Shown here piece by piece: positions 28,601 through 38,640 of a DNA stretch of 64,000 bases. The notes below the pieces were generated by a model that ran no database searches, was not told the DNA's origin, and worked only from the letters and a program-made list of their open reading frames with translations. Position 1 is the stretch's first letter, and the number at the start of each line of letters is the position of its first letter. Source of the stretch: Flavobacteriales bacterium. GTDB taxonomy: Bacteria; Bacteroidota; Bacteroidia; Flavobacteriales_F; PHOS-HE28. Location of the stretch: assembly GCA_016703005.1 (NCBI GenBank), contig JADJCX010000015.1, forward strand, positions 1-64,000, in the 5' to 3' direction. The position numbers were made by a program, and so were the translations under genes.

Positions 28601-31600
28601 TGATAGCAACGGCGAAGTGCTGACCACCATTGACGGTGCAACCGGTTGTGCTGGCGAATGCAGCGGCATTGCGCAGGTGCAGTTCATATGCACCGTTCCC
28701 TCCTGCAGCATCGAGTGGTTCGATATGCTGGGCAACAACTTGAACCAGAGCGGCCAGATCAGTGTGGACAGCCTGTGCGCGGGCAGCTACATCGTACTCG
28801 TGACCAACGGCGATGGGTGCACCAGCGCCGATACCGCAACGATCGTGGAGCCGAACGGTATCACGCCCAACATCAGCAGTACGCCAGCGACTTGCGCAGG
28901 TGCTTGCGATGGCACCGCGACCTCAGGACCCGTGGGCGGCGTTCCCGGCTACACTTTCGATTGGGGACCTGACCCGATCACCGGCGATAGCACGACACAA
29001 GTCACGGGGCTCTGCGCTGGCGTGTACACGCTGACGATCACCGACGCCAACGGATGCGACACCACGGCAACAGTGCTCATCACCGAACCGCAGCCGATCG
29101 GCATCAGCGCAACGGTTGAGGATGCTTCGTGCAACGGGTTCTGTGATGGCAGCATCATCGCCACGGTACTGGGCGGTACGGGACTGTACACCTACGATTG
29201 GAACCCCGATCCGCCGAACGGCGACGGCACCGGTATCGCCATTCAGCTCTGCCCGGGCACGTACGATCTGACGGTTACCGATGACAATGGCTGCGATACC
29301 ACAGTGACCTACACCATCGACGAGCCACAACTGATCGTACTCTCCAGTGCGAGCACCCAGAGCCAGTGCTTGATCTGCAACGGTACGGCCGCCGTGATCC
29401 CCGTTGGAGGAACGGCACCTTACACCTACGACTGGACACTTGCCGGCGCATTCTTCAGCACCGACAGCGCGCTGGTGAACCTGTGTGCCGGGCTCTACAG
29501 CGTTACCGTTACTGATGCGAACGGCTGCGCTGCCGCGCTCCTTGTACCGATCACCGACAGCAACGGTGAGGTGCTCACCACCATTGATGGGCTCACAACG
29601 TGTCCGAACACCTGCGACGGCGTTGCACAAGTGCTCTTCAACTGCGGCGTAATACCCTGCTCGATCGCGTGGTACGACATTCTCGGTACCACGCTCAATG
29701 AGCCGAACACCTTCAACGTGGACAGCCTTTGCGTTGGCTCTTACCTGGTGCAAGTGATCAACGGCGATGGTTGCATGACAATCGATACGGTGAACGTCAC
29801 ATCGCCCGATCCGATCGTTCCGAACCTCAGCAGTACGCCGCTGCTCTGCAACAACGAGTGCATCGGTACCGCAACGGCAGGCCCTACCGGCGGTACGGGG
29901 GTATACACGTATGACTGGAGCCCCGATCCGCTCGTGGGCGATAGCACGGCGCAGATCACGCAGTTGTGCGCAGGCGTTTACACCGTGTTCATCAGCGACG
30001 GGTTGTGCGACACCACTGCCAGTGTGCTCATCATCGAACCGGCACCTTACAGCATCACCGCTACGATCGATAGTGCTTCATGCTTCGGCACTTGTGATGG
30101 CTCCATTGACCTTATGATCCAAGGTGCCACAGGTCCGTATGTCATCGACTGGAGCCCGGATCCGATCAACGGCGACGGTACGCCAACGGTGATCGACCTC
30201 TGTGCAGGCACCTACACGGCGACGATCACTGATGCGAACGGCTGCGACACGGTGTTGACGTACGTGGTGAATGAACCTGCTCCGCTTTCCGGCACGGTTG
30301 CCACTACCGACAATGCGTGCTTTGGCGCTTGCCAAGGAGCGGCGGCAGTGCAGGTGGTTGGCGGCACCGCTCCGTACACCATCACATGGGCGCTCAACGG
30401 TATCGTGTTCGCCACCGACACACTCATAGTGGACAGCCTGTGCGCAGGCGACTATACGATGACCGTAGTGGATGCGCACGCCTGCGTCACCATCGCCAAC
30501 TTCACCCTTGACGAAGGCCCTGCCATCCTTCCCACGCTCACCTTCATCGGTGAAACGTGCAACGGCCCTGGCGATGGCGAAGCGCACCTGACGCCAAGCG
30601 GCGGCACCGGCACACTGACCTTCGATTGGAACCCCGATCCGGGCAACCCCGACGGAACCGTGGATGCATTCGGACTTGTCGCGGGCAACTACACCATCAC
30701 CATAACCGATTCGTTGGGTTGCGATACTGTAGTGCCCTTCACCATTATCCCGTTCCAGCCGATCCTGCCGAATCCTGCGATCACACAAGTGCTGTGCGCG
30801 GGTGATTGCAACGGCCTCATCACGCTCGGCACCACCGGTGGCTTCGGCAACTACACCTACGATTGGACGCCCGATCCACAGAACGGCGATGGTACCAACG
30901 TTGCCTCCGGTCTCTGCGCCGGGAACATCTCCGTGCTCATCACCGACCAACTCGGTTGCGATACGACGGTCATGTTCACCATCACTGAACCCACAGAGCT
31001 GACCATTACCGTGGATCAAGTGGTGGATGCGCTGTGCAGTACGGCCAACGATGGCAGCATCGCGATCACCGTCGCCGGTGGCACGCTCAACTACGGCTTC
31101 ATATGGAACGGCCCGAACGGATACAGCAGCACCGATGAAGACATTGCAGCATTGGCGCCCGGGGTGTACACGGTGACCATCACCGATGCCAACGGATGCC
31201 AAGTGAGCGCGAGTGCCACGGTGAACGCCACCATAACACTGGATGCGAACGCCGGACCCGATATCAGCGCCTGCAATGGCGATGTCATCATACTCGATGG
31301 AAGCGCCAGCATCGGTGCCACCAGCTACACTTGGACGGACGCGCAGAACAACATCGTAGGCACGAACGCCCAATACACGTTACCCACGCTCACTCCCGGG
31401 ACGTACACCTACACCCTCTCCATCAGCAACGGCCCGTGCAACGATAGTGAACAGGTGGTGGTGACCATCCTCGGGTCGCCAGGTGCTGATGCCGGACCGG
31501 ACGTGAGCATATTCCTGCAACAGACCGTTGTGATAGGTGGCAACCCGACAGGTCCCGCAGGAAGCTCCTACATCTGGCAACCCGACTCACTGCTGGATGA

Positions 31601-31985
31601 CGCTTCTCTTGCCAACCCGATCGCCGACCCGCCCAGCACCACGTGGTTCGTGGTAACTGTTACATCGCCCAACGGCTGCACCAGCATCGACAGCGTACTG
31701 GTTACGGTGATCCCGGAGATCGTCATTCCCACGGGCTTCAGCCCGAACGGCGATGGCGTGAACGACGCTTGGCAGATCGACCTCATCGAGCGTTTCCCTG
31801 ATTGCACCGTGGAGATCTACAATCGCTGGGGCGAACTGCTCTTCGCAAGCGTGGGCTACGCCGAACAATGGGACGGCACCTCCAACGGCGGCGAAGTGCC
31901 GATCGGCACCTACTACTACGCGATCGAGTTGAACGATCCCGACTTCCCTGAACCGTACACCGGACCCTTAACCGTGCTCCGCTAA
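22613..31985 (+). CDS. Giant SprB-repeat surface adhesin with CHU_C domain (one frame break)
   Basis: Joined across one frame break the protein has about 3,120 residues. Order: signal peptide (MNRSGLTLLSS ... AQA, cut before Q); an N-terminal module starting YWVGGSGNWENADHWS (residues 35-265), frequent in Bacteroidota secreted proteins; about 33 SprB repeats of ~79 residues (pattern tC.g.CDG...GG...y.W......LCaGnY.v.iTD..GCDT); two Ig/PKD-like segments (ANAGPDISACNG, ADAGPDVSIFL); a C-terminal CHU_C domain (PTGFSPNGDGVNDAW). SprB is the mobile gliding adhesin of Flavobacterium. At about 27024-27027 one extra G in ACGGGTGG breaks FGPNGGEFPYTY. It is flanked by PorP/SprF genes 12 bp upstream and 6 bp downstream. 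Confidence 0.9.
23416..31230 (+). repeat. About 33 tandem SprB-type repeats (~237 bp each)
   Basis: Units begin with a strand, then xxCxGxCDG, a GG-turn, a W, LCaGnY and GCDT, and end at a Pro-rich EPxP linker. Each unit keeps three or four Cys. Units 17-28 fall into a higher-order period (see the separate entry). Confidence 0.8.
27190..30050 (+). repeat. Three tandem copies of a ~954-bp four-unit super-repeat
   Basis: Equivalent first units start at about 27191 (LNATVTNVLC), 28146 (VNAVQTDLLC) and 29100 (ISATVEDASC), and the next block starts at 30051 (ITATIDSASC). This gives spacings of 955, 954 and 951 bp. Inside each copy the order is a standard unit, an xxCxICNG unit ending TDSxGEVLT, a CPNTCDG/CAGECSG unit with an SIxWF or VIAWF strand, and a STPxTC unit. 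Confidence 0.75.
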
Positions 31986-31991
31986 ACCGAC

Positions 31992-32978
31992 ATGGCCATG
32001 ATCCAATCAACTTCATTCCGGGTGACACGCAAGACCGTGTACTCGACGTTGCTCGGTTTGTCCCTGCTCATCGGTAGTGGTGCATATGCACAGCAGCTGC
32101 CCCAACTGAGCCAGTACGCGTTCAACGACTATGTGCACAACCCGGCCGTAGCCGGCAGCCGCCCCGCATTCGAACTGCGAAGCAGCCACCGCAACCAATG
32201 GGTAGGCATACAGGATGCACCGCGCACCTTCACGCTCAGCGCCATTACGCCCATTGGGCGGAAGATCGGATTGGGTGGATGGATCTACACGGACCATACA
32301 GGACCCACACGGCGCACGGGCATGCAGTTGAGCTTTGCGTACCACTTCAACCTGACGGCCGATCTGAAACTCTCATTGGCCTTGAGCGGCGGTGCGCAGC
32401 AATTCCTCATCGACGGCAGCAAGATCACCTTCCACGACGGGAACGAAACGGTGATCGACGACCAAGTACGTGGACAGATCGTGCCGGACTTCGCCTTCGG
32501 GGCGTACGCCTACCACGCCAAGTATTGGGTGGGCATCAGCCTGCCGCAGACCGCGCAGAACAAGGTGTACTTCTTCGATGCGCAGACCAGCACCCTCAAC
32601 AAGCTGGAGGACCACTACATGCTGATGGGCGGCTACCGCTTTGCGCTGAGCGATGACTTCGTATTCGAGCCACAGGCGTTGGTGAAATACGTGAGCCCGG
32701 TACCGGCCAAGATCGACCTCACTGCGCTCATCAAATACCGCAACCAACTGTGGGTGGGCGCCACCTGGCGCAGCAAGGATGCTATCAGCGTAATGCTCGG
32801 GGCTACGGTGAAGAGCACCTTCCAGTTCGGCTACTCTTACGACATCACCACCACCAACCTCAACAAGTACAGCAGCGGCACCCACGAGGTGATGCTAGCC
32901 ATCCTCTTCAACAAGGAGCGCCCGGGCGCGAAGCCGAAAGCCGAGACCAGTGGCGGGCCTGTACCGGCGATGCCCTGA
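31992..32978 (+). CDS. PorP/SprF-family T9SS outer-membrane protein
   Basis: The 328-residue protein has a signal peptide (LLGLSLLIGSGAYA, cut before QQ), the family start LSQYAFNDYVHNPAVAGSRP, a repeated strand pattern with SSHRNQWVGIQDAPRTFTLS, and the end FQFGYSYDITTTNL...GTHEVMLAILF. The last 20 residues are a Pro/Lys-rich extension. It begins 6 bp after the giant adhesin and is very likely cotranscribed with it; by analogy with the sprB-sprF pair it is the best candidate for its dedicated anchor. The ATG at 31998 is an alternative start. A strong hairpin terminator follows at 33045. Confidence 0.92.
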   Translation: MAMIQSTSFRVTRKTVYSTLLGLSLLIGSGAYAQQLPQLSQYAFNDYVHNPAVAGSRPAFELRSSHRNQWVGIQDAPRTFTLSAITPIGRKIGLGGWIYTDHTGPTRRTGMQLSFAYHFNLTADLKLSLALSGGAQQFLIDGSKITFHDGNETVIDDQVRGQIVPDFAFGAYAYHAKYWVGISLPQTAQNKVYFFDAQTSTLNKLEDHYMLMGGYRFALSDDFVFEPQALVKYVSPVPAKIDLTALIKYRNQLWVGATWRSKDAISVMLGATVKSTFQFGYSYDITTTNLNKYSSGTHEVMLAILFNKERPGAKPKAETSGGPVPAMP

Positions 32979-33044
32979 TCCAGCCACAGGCCTTATTGGG
33001 GTCAGCGATCACGGTAATGCATGTGACACGTCGCACTGAACGCC

Positions 33045-33075
33045 GAAGCCCCGCTCTCGCGGGGCTTCGTTCTTG
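33045..33075 (+). terminator. Terminator hairpin after the SprB/PorP locus
   Basis: GAAGCCCCGC (33045-33054) pairs perfectly with GCGGGGCTTC (33059-33068) around TCTC, followed by GTTCTTGTT. On the plus strand it ends the adhesin operon; it directly abuts tRNA-Gln and could serve it from the other side. Confidence 0.75.
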
Positions 33076-33148
33076 TTGACCGACCAGGGCTCGAACCTGG
33101 ACTCTTCTGAACCAAAATCAGACGTGTTGCCAGTTACACCATCGGTCA
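33076..33148 (-). tRNA. tRNA-Gln (anticodon TTG)
   Basis: A complete 73-nt cloverleaf is readable on the minus strand. Acceptor TGACCGA pairs with TCGGTCA, D-stem GTGT with ACAC, anticodon stem TCTGA with TCAGA around loop TTTTGGT (anticodon TTG), and T-stem CCAGG with CCTGG around TTCGAGC. The discriminator base is A, and CCA is not encoded. Confidence 0.95.
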
Positions 33149-33511
33149 ATGCTGCTCGGTGGACCGCACATGTGCGGCTGGCTCCTCCGAAAGCGGGGGC
33201 GAAAATAGGTTTTTCGGTTACCCGGGAGCACGAGGAGGGAAACGGAACTGCAGATCCGCGAAACTTTGAATGAAAAACCGCGGAATTGAAGAGTCGGGGC
33301 ACAACGGGAAAGCACCCGGCCCTACTCGGACCGCTTCCCTTTTGCATTTTGCGGTTCAACGTTCTCCGGTTTTTCGGTTTCACCGCTTCCCGCCTCCCTT
33401 TCGTTGACAAGTCTTGGCGCATCCGCCTGCATTTCGCCGTTGGCGGCGGCGGCTATCTTCGGCCGCCGCTCGCGGAAACCCCTTCCGCAGCATAGGCGAT
33501 CCACGGTCCGC
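33149..33511. other. 363-bp intergenic region between tRNA-Gln and the DUF2723 gene
   Basis: No convincing ORF is present. Near the right end are a -7-like TATCTTCG (33454-33461) with TTTC about 20 bp upstream, which probably drives the DUF2723 gene. The rest shows no clear structure apart from the expected promoter region of tRNA-Gln on the minus strand. Confidence 0.6.
33454..33461 (+). promoter_or_regulatory. Candidate -7 element for the DUF2723 gene
   Basis: TATCTTCG lies 50 bp before the ATG at 33512, with TTTC about 20 bp upstream as a possible -33 element. Confidence 0.35.
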
Positions 33512-36500
33512 ATGCAGTTCAAGAAGCTCAATATCATCACCGGTTGGCTGGTCTTTCTGGTGGCCACCGTTACCTACCTCCTCACGATAGAACCCACCGC
33601 CAGTTTCTGGGACTGTGGCGAGTTCATTGCCACTGCCTACCGCTTGGATGTGGGCCACCCGCCCGGCGCTCCCCTGTTCATGATGCTGGCGCGCATTTTC
33701 AGCGCGTTCGTTTCCCCCGAGAACGTACCCATCGCGATCAATACCCTGAGCGCATTGTGCAGTTCGTTCACCATCCTCTTCCTCTTCTGGAGCATTACGC
33801 ACTTGGCCTTAAAGCTTGCCGTCCGCAAGGGCGATGAGGAACTGACCACTGGCAAGATCATCGCGGTCATCGGCAGCGGTATCGTGGGCGCTTTGGCCTA
33901 CACCTGGAGCGATTCGTTCTGGTTCAGCGCGGTGGAAGGCGAGGTATACTCCATGTCGTCGCTCTTCACGGCTGCTGTGTTCTGGGCCATCCTGAAATGG
34001 GAGAGCGAAGCGGACCAGGCGCACAACAGCCGGTGGTTGATCCTGATCTGTTATTTGATCGGTCTCAGCATCGGTGTGCAGCTCCTCGGGTTGCTCTGCA
34101 TACCCGCAATTGTTCTGGTTTATTACTTCCGCAAGTACACGCCAACAGTGAAGGGCTTCATTTATGCCATGCTCATCGGTGCGGTGATCCTTGGAACGAT
34201 CCAAGCCATCATTATCCCGGGCATCGTGAAGGTTGCCGGGTGGTTCGAGCTATTGTTCGTCAACGACTTCGGTTTGCCGTTCAACACCGGGAGCATGGTG
34301 TACGGTGTGCTGCTCGTGGGTCTTATCGTTTGGGGCCTCATGTGGACCCAGCGTTCGGGCCGAGTGGTGCTCAACACCATCATCCTGGGCGTAAGCGTGA
34401 TCCTGTTGGGGTATACCACCTATGCCATGACGGTGGTGCGCAGCCATGCCAACCCGCCCATCGATGAGAACAACCCCGAGAACGTATTCAACTTGGTGAG
34501 CTACCTGAACCGGGAACAATATGGCGACCGACCGTTGCTCATTGGCCAGTTCTGGGCGAGTCCACCGGCCAAGCAGAATATGTGGCGCGATGGCACCCCC
34601 GTGCGCACTGCTACGTGGATGATCAAGAAGGGCACGAAGGTGGTAAAGCGCTGCTACGATAGCTGGAGCGCCGACCACTACATGGAGCAGAACCCGGGGT
34701 TGACGGTTGAACACTATTACGATGAAACGGACAGCCGCTTGAAGAGCGAGCCCACGTACGAGCCGGAGTTCACCATGTTGTTCCCGCGTATGTACAGCGC
34801 CGATGGCCGGCACGTAGGCGAGTACAAGAACTGGGTCGATTTCCCCGATCCGGAGATGTTGTCGTTACAGTTGCAGGAGGCGCAGTCCGTGGGCGATCGC
34901 GATGGGGCCAAACGCCTGCGCGATGAAATAAACGATGTGCAGAAGCGCACCATGCGCGCCACGGATCGCAACGGCGAACCCACGTTGATCATCAAGCCCA
35001 CACAGGGCGAGAACCTCCGGTTCTTCATGGACTATCAGGTGAACTGGATGTACTGGCGCTACTTCCTCTGGAATTTCGGGGGACGCCAGAACGACATACA
35101 AGGCACTAGCGGCGGCATTACCGAAGGCAACTGGTTGAGCGGTATCGATATGATCGATGAGCAGCGCTTGGGCGAGCAGAGCACCCTCCCGCCGAGCATG
35201 ACGAACAACAAGGGCTACAACAAGTTGTTCCTGTTGCCATTCCTGCTGGGCTTGATCGGTCTGATATACCAGCTCACCCGCAGCTTGCGCGACTGGACCA
35301 TCGTGTTGCTGCTGTTCTTCTTCACTGGATTGGCCATTGTGATCTACCTGAACCAGACCCCTGTGCAGCCGCGCGAGCGCGATTACGCGTACGTGGGCTC
35401 GTTCTATGCGTTCGCGATCTGGATCGGTCTCAGTGTCTACGCACTGTTCGATGCAGCGCGCAGCATCAAGCGCAAGGATCTGCTCTATGCCATTGGTGCT
35501 GGTGCCGGCCTCTTCATCCTTAAGTATGCTGCCGAAACCATCGGTGGTGGCGACCACGGTGCCAGCTATTCGCTGTTGTACATGACGCTTGCCGGCGGTG
35601 CTGCGCTCATGTTATTCAACGTGTTGGGCGGTGCCATGAAGAACGACACCGTTGTGGCTTCACTGGCAACATTGCTATGCCTTGCTGTGCCGTTGCAGAT
35701 GCTGAGCCAGGAGTGGGATGATCACAACCGCGCCAACCGCACCCCGGCACGCGATGTGGCCGCCAATTACCTGAACAGTTGCGCTGATAACGCGATCCTC
35801 TTCACCAATGGCGACAACGACACCTTCCCCTTGTGGTACGCGCAGGAAGTGCAGGGCATCCGCACGGATGTGCGCGTGGTGAACTTGAGCTTGCTCAACA
35901 CCGATTGGTACATCGACCAGATGCGCCGCAAAGCCTACAAGAGCGACCCCGTGCCGTTCCACATGGCGCCCGAGAAGTACCGCCAAGGCACCCGGGATGC
36001 CGTGTACTTGGTGCCCGAGAACCGCAAGCAACCACCACTGTGGGACCTTAAGAAGGCCATCGACTACGCCACCAACGACAACAATCTGCCGCAGCGCGGC
36101 GATGCATCGTACGCGATCATCCCCACCAACTATTTCCGGTTGCCGATCGATAGCGCCAAAGTCATCGCCAACGGCACCGTGAACGTGAGCGACAGCGCGC
36201 GCATTGCCGACGCCATGATCTGGCAAGTGGGCAAACAAGCGCTCTACAAGAACCACTTCCTGGTGCTCGACCTGCTGGCCCACAACAATTGGGATCGCCC
36301 GATCTACTTCGCCGTCACGACCGGTCCTGATAGTTACATCAACATGCAGGACTGGTTCCAACTGGAGGGTCTAACCTACCGCGTGTCGCCCATCATGAAG
36401 AAGAGCACCACCCCGGGACAATACGGCCACGTGGCAACGGACAAGATGCTCGACAACGTGACGAACAAGTTCGCTTGGGGCAACATGGACACCAAGGATC

Positions 36501-37006
36501 CGATCTACCTCGATGAGAACATCCTGCGCATGACGATGAACCTGCGCATGCAGATGAGCGCCCTCGCCGATGCGTTGACCAACGAAGGCCGCAAGGAGGA
36601 AGCCATCAAGGTGATCGACCTCGCCTTCGAGAAAATGCCCGAACGCAACGTGCCCTACGACCGCGTGATCCTTCCCTTGATCGAAGGATACTACGATGCA
36701 GGTGCCACCGATAAGGCGAACAAACTGGCCGAGCGCCTGTTCGATATCATGGACGAGAACATGCAATGGCAGCTGAGCCTCGACGACAAATTCTACTCCA
36801 TGCTGGGACAGGAAACCGACATTACGCGTGCTGTAATGTCGCGCATGGTGGAGGATGTGAAGAACCAAGGAGGCGACGCCGCGCTGACCGAGAAATTGCA
36901 AAAGCGCATGGCTGAAGTGAACGAGGAATTCGCGATCAAGAACGGTGAGCCAACGGCTCCTCCCGCTCCCGGTGAACAACGACCCACCTCACGCATCAAG
37001 CTCTAG
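33512..37006 (+). CDS. DUF2723 multi-pass membrane protein, glycosyltransferase-like
   Basis: The 1,164-residue protein has the DUF2723 N-terminus: LNIITGWLVFLVATVTYLLT helix, then PTASFWDCGEFIATAYRLDVGHPPGAPLF, which holds an acidic residue at a position like the catalytic Asp/Glu of GT-C glycosyltransferases. About a dozen membrane helices follow (to around residue 750), including a second cluster after residue 570. A long soluble C-terminal part contains helical, TPR-like segments (EEAIKVIDLAFEKMPERN). DUF2723 proteins are common in Bacteroidota and are thought to transfer sugars to proteins or lipids; the substrate is unknown. The ATG at 33512 begins the first helix. The deacetylase gene follows after 6 bp. 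Confidence 0.9.
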   Translation: MQFKKLNIITGWLVFLVATVTYLLTIEPTASFWDCGEFIATAYRLDVGHPPGAPLFMMLARIFSAFVSPENVPIAINTLSALCSSFTILFLFWSITHLALKLAVRKGDEELTTGKIIAVIGSGIVGALAYTWSDSFWFSAVEGEVYSMSSLFTAAVFWAILKWESEADQAHNSRWLILICYLIGLSIGVQLLGLLCIPAIVLVYYFRKYTPTVKGFIYAMLIGAVILGTIQAIIIPGIVKVAGWFELLFVNDFGLPFNTGSMVYGVLLVGLIVWGLMWTQRSGRVVLNTIILGVSVILLGYTTYAMTVVRSHANPPIDENNPENVFNLVSYLNREQYGDRPLLIGQFWASPPAKQNMWRDGTPVRTATWMIKKGTKVVKRCYDSWSADHYMEQNPGLTVEHYYDETDSRLKSEPTYEPEFTMLFPRMYSADGRHVGEYKNWVDFPDPEMLSLQLQEAQSVGDRDGAKRLRDEINDVQKRTMRATDRNGEPTLIIKPTQGENLRFFMDYQVNWMYWRYFLWNFGGRQNDIQGTSGGITEGNWLSGIDMIDEQRLGEQSTLPPSMTNNKGYNKLFLLPFLLGLIGLIYQLTRSLRDWTIVLLLFFFTGLAIVIYLNQTPVQPRERDYAYVGSFYAFAIWIGLSVYALFDAARSIKRKDLLYAIGAGAGLFILKYAAETIGGGDHGASYSLLYMTLAGGAALMLFNVLGGAMKNDTVVASLATLLCLAVPLQMLSQEWDDHNRANRTPARDVAANYLNSCADNAILFTNGDNDTFPLWYAQEVQGIRTDVRVVNLSLLNTDWYIDQMRRKAYKSDPVPFHMAPEKYRQGTRDAVYLVPENRKQPPLWDLKKAIDYATNDNNLPQRGDASYAIIPTNYFRLPIDSAKVIANGTVNVSDSARIADAMIWQVGKQALYKNHFLVLDLLAHNNWDRPIYFAVTTGPDSYINMQDWFQLEGLTYRVSPIMKKSTTPGQYGHVATDKMLDNVTNKFAWGNMDTKDPIYLDENILRMTMNLRMQMSALADALTNEGRKEEAIKVIDLAFEKMPERNVPYDRVILPLIEGYYDAGATDKANKLAERLFDIMDENMQWQLSLDDKFYSMLGQETDITRAVMSRMVEDVKNQGGDAALTEKLQKRMAEVNEEFAIKNGEPTAPPAPGEQRPTSRIKL

Positions 37007-37012
37007 GCCCCC

Positions 37013-37630
37013 ATGTACCTCGCGAGGACACCGGCCATCGCGAGGGCGCTCTACGGTTCGCGCCTTTGGCGCATGCCTGCGGAGGATGATGGTGGAAAGT
37101 CGATACACCTCACCTTCGATGATGGGCCCATCCTGGACGTGACCCCTTGGGTGCTGGAGCAACTTCGTGCGCACCAAGCGAAGGCCACTTTCTTTTGTAT
37201 TGGCAAGAACATCGAAGCGAACCCTGACGTGTTCGCGCGAGTGCAGGCCGATGGCCACACCATCGGCAACCATACATGGGACCATTGCAACGGTCGCCAC
37301 ACGTCACTCGCCGACTATGTGGCCAGCGTGCAGCGTTGTCAGCCGCTCACAGGTTCATCCCTGTTCCGACCGCCCTATGGAAGGCTCACGCGCGACCAGG
37401 CCCGCGCACTGAACAACGACTTCACCATTGTCATGTGGAGCGTATTAAGCGGCGATTTCGATGTGCGCATCGATGCCGAGCGCTGCACGCGCAACGTCCT
37501 CAAACACACTGAAGCGGGCAGTATAGTGGTGTTCCACGACAGTGTGAAAGCGTGGCCGCGCTTGCGGGAAACATTGCCCAAGGTGCTCGAGCACTTCTCA
37601 GGGCTCGGGTATTCGTTCAAGGGATTGTGA
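37013..37630 (+). CDS. Polysaccharide deacetylase (NodB-like, CE4) family protein
   Basis: The 205-residue protein shows CE4 motifs in order: motif 1 LTFDDGP with catalytic base Asp and metal-binding Asp, motif 2 HTIGNHTWDH (metal-binding His pair), motif 3 FRPPYGRLT, motif 4 MWSVLSGDFD, and motif 5 SIVVFHDS with the catalytic His. It removes N-acetyl groups from a carbohydrate or peptidoglycan-like substrate. No signal peptide is seen, so it may act in the cytoplasm or be anchored by its N-terminal region. It starts 6 bp after the DUF2723 gene and is probably cotranscribed, hinting at a shared glycan-related job. Confidence 0.9.
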   Translation: MYLARTPAIARALYGSRLWRMPAEDDGGKSIHLTFDDGPILDVTPWVLEQLRAHQAKATFFCIGKNIEANPDVFARVQADGHTIGNHTWDHCNGRHTSLADYVASVQRCQPLTGSSLFRPPYGRLTRDQARALNNDFTIVMWSVLSGDFDVRIDAERCTRNVLKHTEAGSIVVFHDSVKAWPRLRETLPKVLEHFSGLGYSFKGL

Positions 37631-37702
37631 GCGGCGCCCCAATTCTTTCGAAAGCTCGGCTGTGCCCGATGTCCGACGGTGATGTTACGCGCCCGCCATG
37701 GG

Positions 37703-38482
37703 TCACTGCCGATTGATGCGTTCCAGGAACGCCTTCACCCCGCTGGTCAACCGCTTGATCTGGCCGCCCACGCCTTCTGTATTCACGTAAACTGTGTTGT
37801 GGTCGCCGGCCAGTTCATGTTGCGGCCGTGTGGGCGTGTAGTAATAGGTAGCGATGCTCTTGCGGTTGATCCCTTCCGGCGCGTTCAATGGCTTGGGGTG
37901 GCCGTGGAAACTGATCTCATTGGTTTCGAACATCGCGCACCGGTTGAAGGTGGGCGCCACTTTGGCCAGTAACTTCTTCTCCGGCCCGGTGAGGTCCCAG
38001 AGCTCGAGGTTGCCTTCGTACTCCTCCTTCCAATCCTTGTTCATGTACACCAGCACGTTCAAGCGGCGGTGGTGTTTGGTGTCGGGGTGGAAATTGTAGT
38101 CGACGTGAACATTGAGAAAGGCACCGCGCGTGCTCTGGTGCAGGCCGCCGCCGAAAAGCTTCGCATCGCCTTCAAGTTGTTCAATGTCGGTCACCTTTTC
38201 CAACCATTGCAGGAAAACCGGCGAATTCAACTCGCCGAATACGCGGTCCATCACACTGGCCGGCTCGAAAACGGTCTTCGTGCATTTGTTCTTCTGATCG
38301 ATATAGGTGGTGCCGTCCCACTTGCCGTCTTTGATGGTCGGATAGTGGCTCAAGACCTCTTCGGCGCGTTCGGGTTTGAAGAACGACTCGAAGGTGGTCC
38401 ACCGGAAGGGCTGCTTCCCTTGATAGTCGGCGCGTATTTCGGCGTAGCGCTGCTGCAGGTTATCAAAGTCTATGAATTCCAT
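37703..38482 (-). CDS. 2-oxoglutarate/Fe(II)-dependent oxygenase family protein
   Basis: The 259-residue protein has the double-stranded beta-helix iron signature: VHVDYNFHPD (His-x-Asp) at around residues 130-139, the distal His in EISFHGHPKPL, and Arg in NRKSIATYYYTPTRP for 2-oxoglutarate binding. This resembles prolyl-hydroxylase-like enzymes (2OG-FeII_Oxy_3/5) that hydroxylate proteins or small molecules. The ATG at 38482 (MEFIDFDNL) is preferred over 38497. It converges with the deacetylase gene (72 bp between stops) and lies 158 bp beyond the end of the PorE-like gene; the substrate is unknown. Confidence 0.82.
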   Translation of the reverse strand: MEFIDFDNLQQRYAEIRADYQGKQPFRWTTFESFFKPERAEEVLSHYPTIKDGKWDGTTYIDQKNKCTKTVFEPASVMDRVFGELNSPVFLQWLEKVTDIEQLEGDAKLFGGGLHQSTRGAFLNVHVDYNFHPDTKHHRRLNVLVYMNKDWKEEYEGNLELWDLTGPEKKLLAKVAPTFNRCAMFETNEISFHGHPKPLNAPEGINRKSIATYYYTPTRPQHELAGDHNTVYVNTEGVGGQIKRLTSGVKAFLERINRQ

Positions 38483-38513
38483 GGCGTGTGTGATCAATGG
38501 ACGCGGAGAGAAC

Positions 38514-38530
38514 GGCCCGGTTGCCGGGCC
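38514..38530 (-). terminator. Hairpin downstream of the PorE-like gene
   Basis: GGCCCGG and CCGGGCC form a 7-bp perfect stem around a 3-base loop, about 110 bp past the stop at 38641. Read on the minus strand it is followed by GTTCTCTCC, only a weak T-run, so it may be a terminator of the adhesin operon or only a stable hairpin. Confidence 0.45.
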
Positions 38531-38640
38531 AATGTATTTCCGGTTCTCACCAATTGTGTCACCTAAAATGGAGAGGGGAGCCCTTGATCAGCGAATGCCG
38601 ATGGTTCGACGCGAGCGACAACACTTGTCGTGCGACCGTA

